A DNA stretch of 64,000 nt, from NCBI GenBank assembly GCA_030549335.1, contig CM060196.1, positions 24,696,501-24,760,500 on the forward strand. Direction: 5' to 3'. Shown one piece after another: positions 1-13,620 of the stretch (its first letter is position 1; each line of letters begins with the position of its first letter). This stretch comes from Pontederia crassipes. Taxonomy: Eukaryota; Streptophyta; Magnoliopsida; Commelinales; Pontederiaceae. The notes beneath the pieces were generated by a model. That model was not told the DNA's origin. It did not search any database and saw nothing but the letters and a program-made list of their open reading frames with translations. The position numbers and the translations under genes are program-made.

Positions 1-100
1 GGTAGAGCATCATTGTGGAATTCTTATGTTTTCGATCAAATTTTTGATACAATCAAAGATCTAACACAATTTAACATAGTACTTAACTCATAGCATGATT

Positions 101-144
<44 letters not shown>

Positions 145-3100
145 CATAAATCTTGTCTCAAACATATCATTCATATTATTTTCCTTCATAAAATGTAACT
201 CGTCGAATTCTTATCTTCAAGCATAAAACAATTTTCAAAGTATCTTAATTCTAGTCGACATAGCTATCAATTTAAGGACATGTAATAAATCATCAAACAA
301 CTATTTGAGTCTTACATCAACTGATCAAATCACTCATTATGTTAACGACTCACACATATAATCTAATTCATTTGGCCATGATCAAAATCAAAGGAGAACA
401 TATCAATATCATCATAATAACTATAAAGCATGATTCCTACCCATTCTATCATTAACCTTAACCCTCTAATAACTTTAGAACATGCAATCTTCCTCAGGAA
501 ACTCATCCCATGAACTAGATTCCGAAAACACACCTTCTTATATGTCCTCTGGTTCTTCCCCTCGGATTAAGCTATAGCTGCGTCCCCTTCTCCCTCCTTG
601 CTCCCTTGTGTCTTCAACACCTATAGAACTCGCCCCCACTTCTTTTGGTCGAGACCAAGTCGTGGAGCAGAGGTGACAAGCGAAAAATGGAGAAAATGAA
701 GAATGGAAAACGAAGGGGAAAAGGAGGAAGAAGATGAATTTGTGGGAGTAATGTGGGGTCAAGGATCATGGCATTGAAGTTCAAGGATCATGGCTTCGTG
801 AGTTATAAATCTGTGGGAGTAATGAGGAGTTATGATGAAGAGATCTGAAAATCAATCCTCCGTTCGTCTTCTGCCTATTGTACTTCCAGACGCCCGAAAG
901 TATTTCGGTCGTCCAGTAAAGCATTGGACGAGTGGTCATCATCGTTGTGATAATGGGCACCCTGTAGGTGTTCGATCGCCCGATAGTCCGACGCCAACAA
1001 CAATTTAAAAATTTTAAATTTTATGGATTTTTGAGGTGTCACAAGAATGATCTAAATTTCCGCAGCGACGACCATGACGAAGATGGACACAACTTTTAGT
1101 ACACGTCAAGTCCACTACCCCCTTCCCTCCTGGCCTGCCTCCAGCTCGACCTTCTCGCTCTTCACCTCGACCTCCTCCATGAGCTCTTCATCATCTCATC
1201 TTCGTCAACATGTCCGCCAAATGCCGCCGACGCTCGCCATAACACTCGTCGCGCCTTCGACGAGTGTCCCTAGCAAGCCGAAAGGAAAATGATGCAGTCG
1301 AACCGCTGAGCCACCTCCGAACCACGTTGAATCAGTCGGAGAATAGGGTGGATGATCCCTTATTTAAATAGGTAGGACAACAATTAAATTCATTACCTAT
1401 TAAATATATTCATAATAAACATATTTGTACTTATAGTTATAACTATTACATTTATTACGAAATAAATCTAATAGTTAGGATATTTGAATTGAGAGCTCTA
1501 GAGGAATGAGATGGAATAGAAGGGAATGAGATTAGTTAAATTCTATTTGAACATTTTTTACTTTAATTAGAAGAGATGAAGTGGGGTAACTAAGTCTCTC
1601 AAATAGTACATTTTTTATTTCTTCAAATTAGTAGAATGACAAAGAATAAATATTTTTAAACCTAATTAGGTCTCTTTATCTATTTCTTTCTTTCTCTCAT
1701 ATTTTCCGTTGGTAAAATAATTTTATTTGTATTTATATCTCATTTTCATTTTTTAAATTTTTTTACGTGTTAATATTGCATTGATAAAATATTTTTTTAC
1801 TTCTAATGATATTTTTATAAATATTTATTCTCAAATTTTATTTCTTAAAATAAAATTTTAAAATATTTATAAAAAATAACTAATGCAATAAAAAATAAAA
1901 AGTGAAAAATAAAAAAATTAAAGTGGTAAAGAAATACATATTTATTACTTAATAAATACATATTTATATATAATAAAAAGTAAACATGACTTTTATAGGT
2001 AAGAAGGGTAGTTTTCATTGTTACTTATGGCCTTTGGCTTTGGTGCAATGACATTCATATATTCAAAACTAGTAATGATGATGGTCTTTAGACCATGATG
2101 TGTATCTTTTCATTCAATCTCTTTCTTGTGGAATGGTTATTTTTTAGATGCTGTTTGATGACTAAATTCACTCTATCTCCATATAGTGATTGGAAATTTT
2201 GTCTTTCTATATTTTGAATATTACAACTTTTGATTGATAAATTTTGATATTATTTATTTCACCTTGGAGATCATGTTGCAAGATAAGGTTTCCTCTTGAT
2301 TGGCTTCAGTTTTGTTGCAGGTTGATCTTATTCTCAATGCACAGTAGTAATTTGTTTTTGCAGCAAAAATAAACACAAAGGAGCCGTTTGACAACGGGAA
2401 CTAGAGTTTTATCAAGTTCTCATGAATAGTTGAGTTAACAAATTAGTTCGGGGTGTTTTTGGATAGAGTGAAATTTGATGTGGAGAAATAAAGTAGTTGA
2501 TGTGATAGATTAATTTTAGTGGGTGTTTGAACTAAAAATATGTATTATAAATATATGTTATAAATTTGTTAAAAAATGTAAAAATAAATATATATTAGAA
2601 AATTTATGCCAAAAATTTTGTTAACAAATGTATTATTCAAAATAAAAAAATAGTTTTTTTAATAATTTATATTTAATGAAAAATTATTTTTTAATGAAAT
2701 TATAAGTAAAAAATAATACTATATCAATCCTTTGTATAACTAATATATTTCATAAATAATTTATTTTAGAAAATATTGTAATATAAAAAAATAAGAAAAT
2801 AAAAAAATGAAAATAGAAAAGTGAAAAGTGAAAAGTGAAAAGAGCAAAAAGAAATAAAAAAAAAGACATGAATCAGACCTTGTTTGATGGAATCAAGTGG
2901 AACCGAACGCTAGTTTCTTTTGCCAAACAACTCCAAAAAGAGAAAAAAAGAACGATCTTTGAAAGAAGAATTGATGTATAAGGATTTATCATATTCAAAT
3001 GCCCTTTGATTTATTATAATATTAAACTTTTTTCTGGTTTTATTTGCAGATTTCCACTAGGTCCAATGCTTCTTCCTTTCATTTTCTTTGTCTCTAATTT

Positions 3101-3783
3101 AGCACAAAAAAAACTGTCTGACATGAATTCTCCTTTTAAACATAAAGCATCACAGGAGCGAGATCTTTTCAAAATTAAAAAAGGGTAAAAAGGGCTTTTA
3201 TCCATACGAACTCCATGTTTTATTTTCTTTTATGCAAACAAAGAATAATTTAATAAATAGCCTATATTATATCATAAATTCATATATAAACATGTTTTCT
3301 TTTCTATAAATCCTTGTTACATTCAATTTCACCAACCTTGACTCCACCATCTTAATTCATCCCTTCATTATTAAAAATTCAAACGCTAATATGCCTCAGT
3401 GCAAGGGCTAGAAAGACTTCCTAAGTTATAACAGGAGGAGGCTATCAAATATCAAGATCGCAATCATGCAAGTGTTGTCCAACCAAAACAACTATATCCA
3501 TCAAAATAATGAGGGTAACAGACACAAGTAATCCATAGTTAATGTGGTCATAAACCAAGATCCATAGACACAAAAAATATCACAAACTTGAGAAGAAAGA
3601 AATAAGGAATAAGAACCTATACTAATAACCAATTTCCATAAACACAATCAACATGAGATGGCCGACGATGAGTCAAAGTACCCCTCACTGCAGCTAGACT
3701 GAATCCTGTACCAAGCCACTGTTCTTCAGAATGAATATCGTGAAAGTTTCTTTTCTCAGGTAGTTGCCAATGGTTTTGGGGAA
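1..3783. other. AT-rich intergenic DNA without a recognisable gene
   Basis: No open frame here shows a recognisable domain or a splice-site-supported exon chain. The short frames at 538-762 and 1074-1292 are low-complexity and have no family resemblance. The stretch about 3400-3783 should contain the 3' untranslated region of the clathrin light chain gene, which is read from the minus strand. The segment around 880-1260 is more GC-rich than its surroundings and may be worn transposon sequence, but I cannot assign a family. Confidence 0.5.
104..142. repeat. (TA)n microsatellite
   Basis: Uninterrupted alternating T and A for about 39 bases. It is likely length-polymorphic. Confidence 0.9.
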
Positions 3784-6700
3784 TCATGCAGCAGGTTCTG
3801 CTGCTTGTTCCTTTGCAGCTTGTTCTTCTACAACGACAGTTTCTCCGTTAGGCGAGCCTGTGGTGCCATTGGCCTTTGCATCTTTTGGGGGAGATGTTGG
3901 TTTCTTTCCTGCAGTACCAGTAGCAGCAGCAGCAGCACCATCTTTGGAGTTCTTGGCATCTTTAGCATCTTTAGCTGGTGCTGGTGGTGGTGGAGGCTTC
4001 ATGTGAGGTGGGGGAGTATGTTTCAGCTTCACCAAAATCTGACGCATCCTTGCAAGATCAGTGGGTTTCCCAGGCTTTGGCCCCTGAATCACAACGATTG
4101 ATGGTTTCTTTTCCTGCTCTTTCTTTCCTCTCTTCTTTTCAATGTTGGCTATCTCATGTGGAATAAGCTCAGCAATTGCTTTCCAGTACTGTTTATCCGC
4201 ATTTGCATGGAACTTCTCCTGGTTGGCATGATATAACTGCCAGAAAAAAAGGAATTCAGCTAAGACAATGGAAAACTTCATAAGATAACATCACAAGATC
4301 ATGCTTTCAAAAGGAAAAAAAAACAGCTATCCAACAATCTAATTTGACAAGGAGTAACATCATTTTACCTTTTCTCTTTCTTTATTCTGTGTCTTATTTG
4401 TTTCACAGTTCAATTTCCGTTTCTCATAGAAAGCTCTCTTGTAATCTTCAGCTTCTGTAATAATTTCATTTCGACGTTGCTTCTCATTTCTCTCCTTCTC
4501 CTCGAGAAGGATGGCATTTTGACTGCATGTTCAACACAATGAACAATAATACAAGAAATATTACCAAGAGTGGAAACCATTACGAGAAACAAGTAGTTGA
4601 GAAAGAAGTATTCATGATTTTGGCTGCATATTCATATTGAAATGCACAGGCCCATGAAAGCTAAATAATTTAGTAATCTGAAATAAAATGATTTCTGATA
4701 AAGTACATGGCACCGACAAGTAAGAATCTTAATCACAGCAACATAATGCAAGCTATTTGTAATGCAAGTCCCCGCCATGACCACATTGAACTAAGGTCTA
4801 CATTCAAGCATCTTATCCCCGAGTCAAGACATACTCATGGCGAAACTACTCATGAGTCTGCTGGTTCCTAGTTGATTCCCTCCCACCCCCCACCAGAAAA
4901 AAAACAGAATCTTGTCCCACAGACCCGAAATGTGATTGTTGAGTCATTGACACTAATACAAACAACCAACTAATTTTTGGAATATATTTGTGAAGCATAA
5001 CACAACCAATGGCGGAGCCAGGTGGGTGCAAGTGCACCCACTGAAAATTTCAATAATTATTACTTAGTTGTTCTTTTTGACATATCATGTCTTGTGTCCT
5101 ATTGGTTTCAAGTTTCAACATATTTTCATGATTGAAACGTCGTGGGGTCGATCCTTTTGATGACCAGTGTTTCAATTTTATTTAACTCATTTCCCTGTCC
5201 ATCAAGACAGGCTCCATTCGGCCCCCTTTTCATTTTTTTATTTTTTTTTATCGTAACCAATTATTAACTATAAAAAAGTTAATTATACTTGTAGTATTCA
5301 GATATTTTTTGCTCAACTTTATCATTTTCATATTGCTATAACTTTTAGCAACCAAAGATTAATAATTTTTTAAATTATAATTACTTGTCGTCTTGAATCA
5401 CTGATATACAATATTCTCATATTTTAAATATATTATTAATCAAATAAATAATTTCATATATTTATTCTCTTACTTAATTATGTGATTTATAAAAAATCCT
5501 CTTGTGAATGCAAATTTATGAGTGAAAAATATCAATTATATTTTTATTATTTAATTATGTAATCTCAAGAAAGTATTTTTTATTCAACTTTTTTTCCTTT
5601 TACCATTGCTTTAACTTTTGGCAACAAAAGGTTATTTAATTTTACTATTTGAATTATAATTTACTCTTCATCTTCAACAACAACAACAACAACAACAAAG
5701 CCTTATCCCACTAGGTGGGGTCGGCTACATGGATCATACGATGTCATTCCGCATTCGTTGATCTATGTTCATGCGATTCGACAGGGTTTTACGCTGGCTG
5801 TCGGGGCCTAACACAACCCTCCTCCTTTATCCGGGCTTGGTAATTAATTATTATCTTATTTCAAATATTAATTTTCAAATAAATCATTATCCTCTTATTC
5901 AATTATGTGATTTTATAAATTTTATGTCTACACATGTTAGTTATGAAAATTTAAATTTATGAGTGCAAAAATTTATAAAAATGTAACATTCATCGTAGAA
6001 TTTGTTAAAATATTTATTTAGTCAGAAATGAAAAATATAATGATATTTGTTTGATCATTAAAATTTAGTCAATTGTAAAGTTTGTAACTATATATATATA
6101 TATAATTATATATATATATATATATATCAAAATTATATGATGTTTATAATTTTAATAAGTGAACCCAGTGAAATTCGTTCCTGGCTCCACCACTGAACAC
6201 AACAATGACAATATAATAACAAAATCGCAAATTACTAAGCTGCAAAAATTCAAGTTTCAAGGTTAAAGAATATTTTTTTTTGAGATAAAGAAGGGAAAAT
6301 AAAAAACGCTCCGCCTAAGGTATCTTACCACCTGATGGATCTTAGTCACATCCAGACATTAAGCAATGAGTAAGAGATAAGCATTAACCATTTTCAGCAT
6401 AACACTTTAATTAGTGGAGTTTCTGAAAGATGTCCTCTGTTCATGTCTAAGGTGTTGCATGCAAAATCCAAGTGCAGATAATTGTCCCTCTTTCATACCT
6501 AAAGTAGCTAAAGAATATATGACCCATTACCCAGAATATATTCATATTGATTAAAAAAACTAAGAACATCATCATATTGGGACGTAAAATCAACACAAAG
6601 AATGCATAGCATAGCAATCCCAGATATTCTTAACTTTATAGATTGTTAGAACATTAGTAAAGGATCATCTAACCGATCATCACCAAGAATTTATAATCAA

Positions 6701-7695
6701 AAGTACAATATAATATAAAAAAACTTGCCAGAATGAGAAGGACATCCATCACTGGAATAGCAGAGTGCATGTAAATAATAGAGCAGGCTAAAGGCAAGCT
6801 TAGTTGTTTAAGGGGAGATATATGAAGCAAAATGTACAGATCAAGCACCTAGGCAGGATCTCGGATGCCTTTCAACTAATTACCATTCCACAAAATTCAA
6901 CAAAAGAGAGATAAATTGCATCCCCATCAAATGACCGACGCCTGTTCAAGTATCACATCAGGATGCATTTACCAGTGACTAAGTCGCAACTAAAAACTGT
7001 AAATTACCCGATATTTGTTTCTAGAAATGTCAGCTACCAGAGAAGCTCGGAGATCTAAGCATCGTGACCACGACGAAAATTGTGGGACAAGCAAGAATTA
7101 TAGGGTATCCAAGAGCCCGTGGACATTTCAAACACTATTTGATCAGATCTGTCCTAATAGTACCAAACAGATCTCACATTCTAAGACGAGAAGAATCAGT
7201 AAGGGCAAATATGCCTCACCGGCGCCACTCGCGAAGGATGAACCCTTCCTCCCGCTGCATCTGATCCAGATCGGGGAGCACAGGACCGTCGGAGGAGAAG
7301 ATCTCGCCGTTCTCCTCCATTCCGTAGACCTTGCCGTTGGCCTCTGGCATGCCGAAGAGCGGCGGGGGCGGGGGCGGCGGCGGCGCGTAGCCATATCCCT
7401 CTGGTGAGGCCGGGGCGCTCCCCATCCCGTGGTGGTGATGGATGTGAACGTCGTCCGGGAACCCGCCGGCGTCGACGGGGGGCGGCGGCGGAGGGAGGTC
7501 GTTGTCGTCGACGGGCTTGGAGTCCTCTTCCGCGGCGAAGGAGGAGAAACCCTCGTAGCGCTGCGACGGGAGACGGGGGTCGTAGCCAAGGTACCCATCG
7601 TCAAAGGGCCGGTCGCCTGCTCCGGTTGGGGACCCGGTCGCGCCGGCGGATGGCTCGTCGCCACCGGAGACGAAAGCGTCGAAAGCCGATGACAT
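3784..7695 (-). CDS. CLC: Clathrin light chain, three exons, complete
   Basis: Exons by GT-AG sites: 7695-7220, 4522-4369 and 4236-3784, giving 360 residues plus stop. The light chain binds the clathrin heavy-chain hub and tunes coat assembly at the trans-Golgi network and plasma membrane. The N-terminal third is acidic and rich in Pro, Gly and His (poly-Pro and HHHH runs near residues 70-125). The conserved block starts near [12 protein letters not shown], continues through REWRRQNA across intron 1, and forms a highly charged predicted coiled coil to about residue 240 (motif [15 protein letters not shown]). The tail is Lys/Ala/Pro-rich. Residue 159 (Arg) is split by intron 1; intron 2 (132 bp) falls between codons. 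The frame is open upstream to about 7899, but MSSAFDAF is chosen because it matches the usual plant light-chain start and the upstream part looks like 5' UTR. Intron 1 is 2,697 bp because a hAT element inserted there. Length and organisation fit the plant family well. Confidence 0.95.
5675..5840 (-). mobile_element. LINE/SINE-type retroposon nested in the hAT element
   Basis: On the minus strand the segment ends in a (TTG)n tail, seen on the plus strand as a (CAA)n run at 5675-5698. Next to the tail is a block also present near 42.84 and 50.10 kb (core CCCACTAGGTGGGGTCGGCT). Short copies that share a 3' end plus a simple-repeat tail are typical of plant LINEs and of Au-like SINEs that borrow their tails. 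I could not find a clear target duplication for this copy. Confidence 0.7.
6088..6127. repeat. (TA)n microsatellite inside the hAT element
   Basis: Nearly pure TA dinucleotides, broken once by TAATTA. Confidence 0.85.
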
Positions 7696-7699
7696 GACG

Positions 7700-10620
7700 G
7701 TGCCCGGATCGGTAGAGGAATCAAACGCCTTCGATCGAGATCTCGCCTTCGTTTCTTCTTCGCGATCGAGCGAGGTGGAAGAATTTGGAAAACGGAGGTG
7801 TTGCGTCTTTTGTGGCAACTTGACTAAGAATTTTTTTAATTTCCCGAAAAATTGCGCAATTGGGAACACAATGACGAAGTTGCCCTTTAAGATTAACAAA
7901 TTGATTTATAAAATCGATTTGTAAGCCCAATTTTCATTATAAATTTTAAATTGTGATTGCCCTAAGTGCTCTTTCATATATATATATATATAATAAATAC
8001 GTAAGCGAAAAAATAGATTATAAATACGGATTCAAAATCTGATAATTCAAATTGAGTCAGTGTAACATTTTTTTTCAAACTTTAAATTAACAATTATTGA
8101 TACGCAAAACATTATATAAAGTCACAATTCAGGTTAAGAAATCAATTCATGGACACGTTGATGTTAATAATTGCATACTTGGACTAATTACTTTTTGTTA
8201 TTAAATTAGTTGACGTAGGTGGTTTTCCAATAATTGATGCATTAATTACTGATTAATTGAGGGAAACAAAGAATGAGTTATTTCTTTGTTATTTTACTTC
8301 TTAATAAAACAAACGGCGGATTTGTGGATTTTATCTTTGTTTTGCCGATAACCCTCAACTAATTTATGGTCCAAACTACCCCTGTTCGCTAAGAAATTGG
8401 CACGTCTGCCCAAAAGAATGTTAAATAATTAATTATCCAATTACAGTAAGCAAACCGTTAAACATTAAACCTGTTATTATTATTATTATTATTAGCTTAT
8501 CTAACAACTATATTTTCTCAAAATTCGATCTTATATGACCTACCAAAACATTTACGTGTTTGTGATGCACAATTTCCATATACATGTTTTTTATTTAATT
8601 TTTTCTTAAAGAAAAATTAAAACTTATTTTGTTAAAGAATTTTTTATCCAAAAGACTTGAGCTATTTTTTTCTACTGGACGATGTTTTTTTTTTAAATTT
8701 TTTTGTTATGGATAGTAATACGTATTAAGATGAAATAAGTATAACGATTAATAAAAGTTAATTAGGAAAAATAAATAATTTTCTTAATGCTGGTTTTTTA
8801 TTTTATTAGTATTATTATTATAATTTTAAATCATTTGGGTCGAGTCTTGATGTTATTGGGCTATCAATTATTCAACTTATTGTTCGATCCGAAATTAACA
8901 GGGTCCAATCTGACCTAATTTAAATTAGTGGCCGGATAAGAAACTAATCGGGTTAGGAGGGTTAATTAGTTAGATCATATCGAACTGTGCCCAAAATATG
9001 TCTTCAAAGAATTAGATTATGAGAGGGAAGAAAATCGTATAGCATAAATATAAATATTACAAAATACTCGCAGCTCAAATCATTGTAAATTTTTCATTAA
9101 TTCCAATTATATACGTAAAGGGGACCAAAGTTATGTTTTTTGTTGGCTTGGGTTGAGAATCCAAAATTTCCAACTGTATGTTACGAAAGGAGAGAGAGAA
9201 AGATCACACAAACACAGAAGAATACAAAGATTAATGAGATTCATCGTAATTCAGGTTATATCTTCGAGCAATAACGATTTTCTTTGTTATAAAATAATGA
9301 TGATTATAAGAATATGAAATAACATAATGAGATTTCATAAAAAAAATCTATTGAATCCCTGACTACATAAGAACCACAAAGAATTACAATTACACTCAGA
9401 TTCAATAGTAGCTTCTTGAAGTTTGGTCTATCTTTTGAACTTCTAACTAATGGGATGTTAGTAATTTGGCCAACGTAAAAAAAAAGTACTATACCACGTA
9501 GATAACCTATGGAAGGCCTTCGGAACCATGTATGTAAATATATATCACGTTTAAAATATATATTTGTACGAATATTATTTTCTTAAAATGTATAACCACA
9601 TAATAATGTGCATAATGACACCAATATATATAAATAAAATTTCATACACTTTTGATAAAAAAATTTATTAAGAAAGTCTAATTAACATTATAAGATAATT
9701 ATCATGAAGCTCAAACTTTGCATTTTCACAAAAAAAATTATGGCATAATTATTAACAATACTTATAATATTCACAATTTTGTATGACGTTTTAACTAAGT
9801 ACATTAATTACACTATACTTGGATTGGAACCTTGGAACCTAGCGTAACATAATAGTTTACACAAATATCAAACATTATGAAAGTCATAATAGTTTACACA
9901 AGTATCAAACATTATCAAAGTCATGCAACAATTTGGCACACCAAGAACAATCATATATAAACATATGCATGCATAATCACGTCCTTTTTTTACTATAAAT
10001 AAAAATAATTTAAACTCTCCACAATAAAATGAAATGGAATTGATTATTATTTTATCAAAACATTAATTCAAAGAAAATGGAAACAAACAATAATGTGAAA
10101 GATGCAAGAAATCATATGCAGATTTAGGATTTGTTTTATTTTAGGAAGTTTTTTCTATAATATATTGGATTTATTATGACTTATTAGAATATGAGCACAC
10201 AGATAGATTTTGTACTTTTATTTGTCCCATAATTATGGAATTTGATTTCAACCTTTCATTTTTTATCTTTTCTAATATATTTGAAGGTTCAAGTTTTATA
10301 TATGAGTGGTTTAATAGACATAAAATAATAGTATTTTTGTTACAAATTTTCAATGGTATAATAGTTCCAAGTTTCTTTTTTTTTAAATTCTTATTTTTAG
10401 CCTTCATTGTTGTAAAACTTGTGGTCTTCATTGTCAAGTAGTAATCTTTACATTTTTTAAAGGATAGTTTATTTTCAAATTGTCGTTCAAGATGTTTAAG
10501 ATCCATGACTTTATTGAAGTAATTCAATTAGAAGAGACAATCCACATTCAACAATCTGGAAAATTGTAAAATATTCATGTCTCTTATAGGTTAGATAAAT
10601 AAGCCCACATTACTGCAAGA
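7700..10620. other. AT-rich spacer, contains the clathrin light chain promoter side
   Basis: The first few hundred bases must hold the 5' UTR and promoter of the minus-strand clathrin gene. A (TA)n run at about 7977-7992 lies roughly 280 bases upstream of its ATG, but I cannot prove it is the TATA element. The rest has no coding signal on either strand. The frames at 10174-10527 are A/T-driven shadows. Confidence 0.5.
8474..8494. repeat. (TTA)n microsatellite
   Basis: About seven TTA trinucleotide units in a row. Confidence 0.85.
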
Positions 10621-10621
10621 A

Positions 10622-13233
10622 TGCAAAATGCATCAACCCCAAGTATCAAAAGAGATAGGTGGTTTCAATAAAGATGAGATTGATACGGTAAGATCACTTT
10701 TTAATAGTTTTGGAAAATCTAAAAAAAATATAAAGATACTTCCATCTAGGTACGCTAAGATCACTTCTTTGGTGCATTTAGGTGAACTTCCATATTCAAT
10801 TTAATTAAATGTCTCAGGTACAACTTTTACTAACTCCAGGATCATGAACTCCTGATTACATGGTTCATTTTTTAATATTTTCTCAATCTATACCCTATTG
10901 CACAAATAATAGAAAAATAGCCACGGTTGATGGATCTTGACTACTATAGAAAGATTTGGAGATGTCAAAATAAGCTCATCAATAATCTCAAGAAATATTT
11001 TTCATGTTATAAAATTATCTCAAAATATAGTCTCTGTACAAAAACTTGCTCAAGATATAAGTTACAATGTCATTTTTATGATAATTATTGTGTATTTTGG
11101 GACAAGAGTTCTGGGAGGATGTTTGAAAGTGCTAGAGAAAGGAGTGACTTGTACACCAAGTCAGTTGAACATGATTAAAGACAAATTATTTTCTACCCTT
11201 AGATCTGAGCTCATTTTATTCAATAAAGATAAACCTTTACTTCATCATTGTCGACTTGGAGATCCATCCTTTAGGGTTATTAAAATTAGGTTTCCTTCAT
11301 TTTTTAAAGATTTAGATGTTGAAAGCTTTCATTGTAAGTTGTGTGAACTTGCTAAACACAAGCGTGTATTTTTTCCAATCAATGATAAAAGAAGTTATGT
11401 TCCTTTTTATCTCATTCATACAAACATATGGGGTCATATTCTATTTCTAGTATTTTTTATGATTGCACTCGTGTTACCTAAATTTTTTTGCTTAAACAAA
11501 AATATGATTTTAATATTGTATTCTCAAGGTTTTGTTTGATGATTAATATTCAGTTGGTGTCAGAATAAAAAAAGATTAGATCTGACAATGCAGGAGACTA
11601 GTTAATCAAATTTTCACTCCATATTTTCAGAAAGAAGGGATAATACATGAGTCCTCTTGTGTTACTCCATAATAAAATGAAATAATAGAGAGAAAAAATG
11701 AAGTTCTCCTTGAGAAGATCACATCCTTATTATTTTAGAATCATGTTCCTAAGATGTTTTAGAGAGAAAAAAATTGTTACTTGATAAATCGTTTGCCTTT
11801 AAGAGTCATATGAATATGCTATCAACATTCTTTCAATATGTGATCTAAAATATTCCCAAAATTTTTGGATGTGCCATTTGTTCATGTTCATAGTCATAAT
11901 AGAGGAAAGTTAGATCCAAGCGCTTTCAAATGTATTTTTGTGTATTATTCTTTAACTAACAAATGTTACAAGTGTTATCATCCTCCATAAAAAAAATTTA
12001 TATCTCAATGGATGTCACGTTCAATGAACACAAGTCTTACTTTCTTAATCCTCATCTTCATTGGGAAAATTCCAATATAGAAGATAAGGAAGATTCTTTA
12101 TTTGATTCGTTCTCAATTCCTTTATCTGAAATATCAAATTCCACATACATACATCCTTCGTGCTCCAATCAGATGCTTAAGAATCCTTTTGAACTTGGGG
12201 TTGAACCAAATGTTGAAACCCTTATGCATGAATATGTGATTGAAACAACAAATGTACCATATATAGAAGCTAATTCTGCCCCTAATAATGTGAGATACGA
12301 CAAGGTGTACACAAGGAAGAAGGTAAATGTTCCTGAACCTATGCATATTTAAGAGTCCAACTCGAATTCTTTAAATGAGGTAAATATTTCTAAACCAACA
12401 TTACAAGAATCTAAACCTCGAACAAGCCTTCCAATTGCTATTAGAAAAAGGAATTAGAAAATGCACAAAGCAACTATTGTACCCTCTTGCAAACTTCTTA
12501 TTATTTAAGAACTTTTCTCTAACACATAAAGCCTTTTTTTGTAAGCCTAAATGTTATAACCATACCTAGAGGCTTTATCCAATGTAAAATGGAAACAAGC
12601 TATGAATGTAGAGATGGATGCATTAGAAAACACAAGACATGGGAGTTAGTGAAGCTACAAAAAAAATTGGTAGGTTGTAAGTGGGTATACACAGTGAAAT
12701 ATAAAGCATATGGATCAATTGAGAGATACAAGGCAAGGTTGGTGACAAAGGGGTAATACCCAAACATATGAAATTGATTATCAAGAGACATTTGCTCTAA
12801 TTGCAAAGATGAACATAGTTAAAGTATTAGTACCATTAGCTACTAATTGTGGTTGGGCGTTGCATCAATTCGATGTCAAGAATGCCTTGCATGACGAGTT
12901 ACAAGAGATCTATATGGAGATTCCACCAAGATATAAAAATAATTTGGTTGCACACTGTTTGTAAGCTGAAAAAAACATTGTATGACCTTAACAATCACAA
13001 CGAGCATGATTTGAAAGGTTTGCAAGAGTTATACTAGTCATGGAATACAAACAAAGTCATGGGGGCACTCTTCTTCAGGAAAATGTACGGTCCTCTTGGT
13101 GTATGTTGATGATATAACTGTTATAGGAAATTATGTTAAGGAACAAGAAGTCTTGAGTCAACACTTGGCTAAGAAGTTTGAGATTAAGGCATTGGGGAGG
13201 TTGAAATATTTACTTGGAATAGAAGTAAGGCTC
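10622..13233 (+). pseudogene. Decayed Ty1/copia polyprotein (protease to reverse transcriptase)
   Basis: Reading across many stops and frameshifts gives copia landmarks in the right order. Around 10810-10950 is a worn protease region. At 11220-11420 is a GAG-pre-integrase domain (LLHHCRLGDPS, then FHCKLCELAKHKR with its Cys pairs). At 11963-12352 is the linker between integrase and reverse transcriptase. From about 12600 comes reverse transcriptase: KYKAYGSIERYKARLV, then LHQFDVKNAL, then LVYVDDITVIGN near 13090. Copia elements code in the order Gag-PR-IN-RT-RH, so this is plus-strand. It stops abruptly at about 13233 just after KYLLGIEV, where unrelated GC-rich DNA begins. No LTRs were found. 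It is certainly non-functional. Confidence 0.85.
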
Positions 13234-13620
13234 TAGCAGCCCTTCGCCGCCGGTCTTCGACGTCTGACGTTAGCTTATGCTGCTGCAGAGCGATGGTCGC
13301 GCAGGCAAAGACCTGGCCGCCGCAGCCTCTACCTCACGAAGGAATGACCACCCCCGCAAGCTTGTCGCGCGCCGAGGCAACAATCGTCACTGCTGCACAG
13401 GGGCGCCGCCATTTTGATGCGCGGATGCACGTTCTCCACCGACATTGTGTGCAAGCTAGTCATCACGCTCATGCTGACCGCCGCTGATGGGCAACCATCG
13501 ACGATGAGCTGACAGCCGCCGACGGGCGACCATCGTACGCACGATGGCAGCGACGATGGCGACTGCAAGCGTCCCTACGCCGTCGCAAATGCGGCCAGGA
13601 GAACTGAATGTACTATGTCG
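13234..13620. other. GC-rich segment that truncates the copia relic
   Basis: Base composition changes sharply from AT-rich copia DNA to GC-rich DNA (many GCCGCC and CGACG words). Overlapping frames on both strands (13293-13487 plus, 13329-13568 minus) follow from the high GC and show no domain. It is followed by short inverted motifs around GGTTCGGTCAGACTGAACC at about 13630-13665. It is probably part of another inserted element, family unknown. Confidence 0.4.

Larger units (their letters stand above)
4999..6203. mobile_element. Non-autonomous hAT element in clathrin light chain intron 1
   Basis: The element body is 5007-6195 (1,189 bp). The ends are imperfect inverted repeats: CAATGGCGGAGCCAGG at the left and, reverse-complemented, CAGTGGTGGAGCCAGG at the right (14 of 16 match). 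Identical 8-bp direct repeats AACACAAC flank it at 4999-5006 and 6196-6203. An 8-bp target duplication with CA...TG termini is diagnostic of the hAT superfamily. There is no transposase frame inside, so it is non-autonomous. The interior is AT-rich and carries a retroposon fragment at 5675-5840. Confidence 0.9.

Noticed and set aside
7404..7697. Arg-rich plus-strand frames opposite clathrin light chain exon 1
   Set aside because: Shadow frames caused by high GC in the real exon; no domain and no splice context.
7695..7899. Extended N-terminus for clathrin light chain (in-frame upstream Met)
   Set aside because: The family starts at [12 protein letters not shown] sequence; the upstream residues are not family-like and fit a 5' UTR.
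10937..11539. 200-codon frame considered as a host gene
   Set aside because: Contains copia GAG-pre-integrase signatures and lies in order with other copia remnants.
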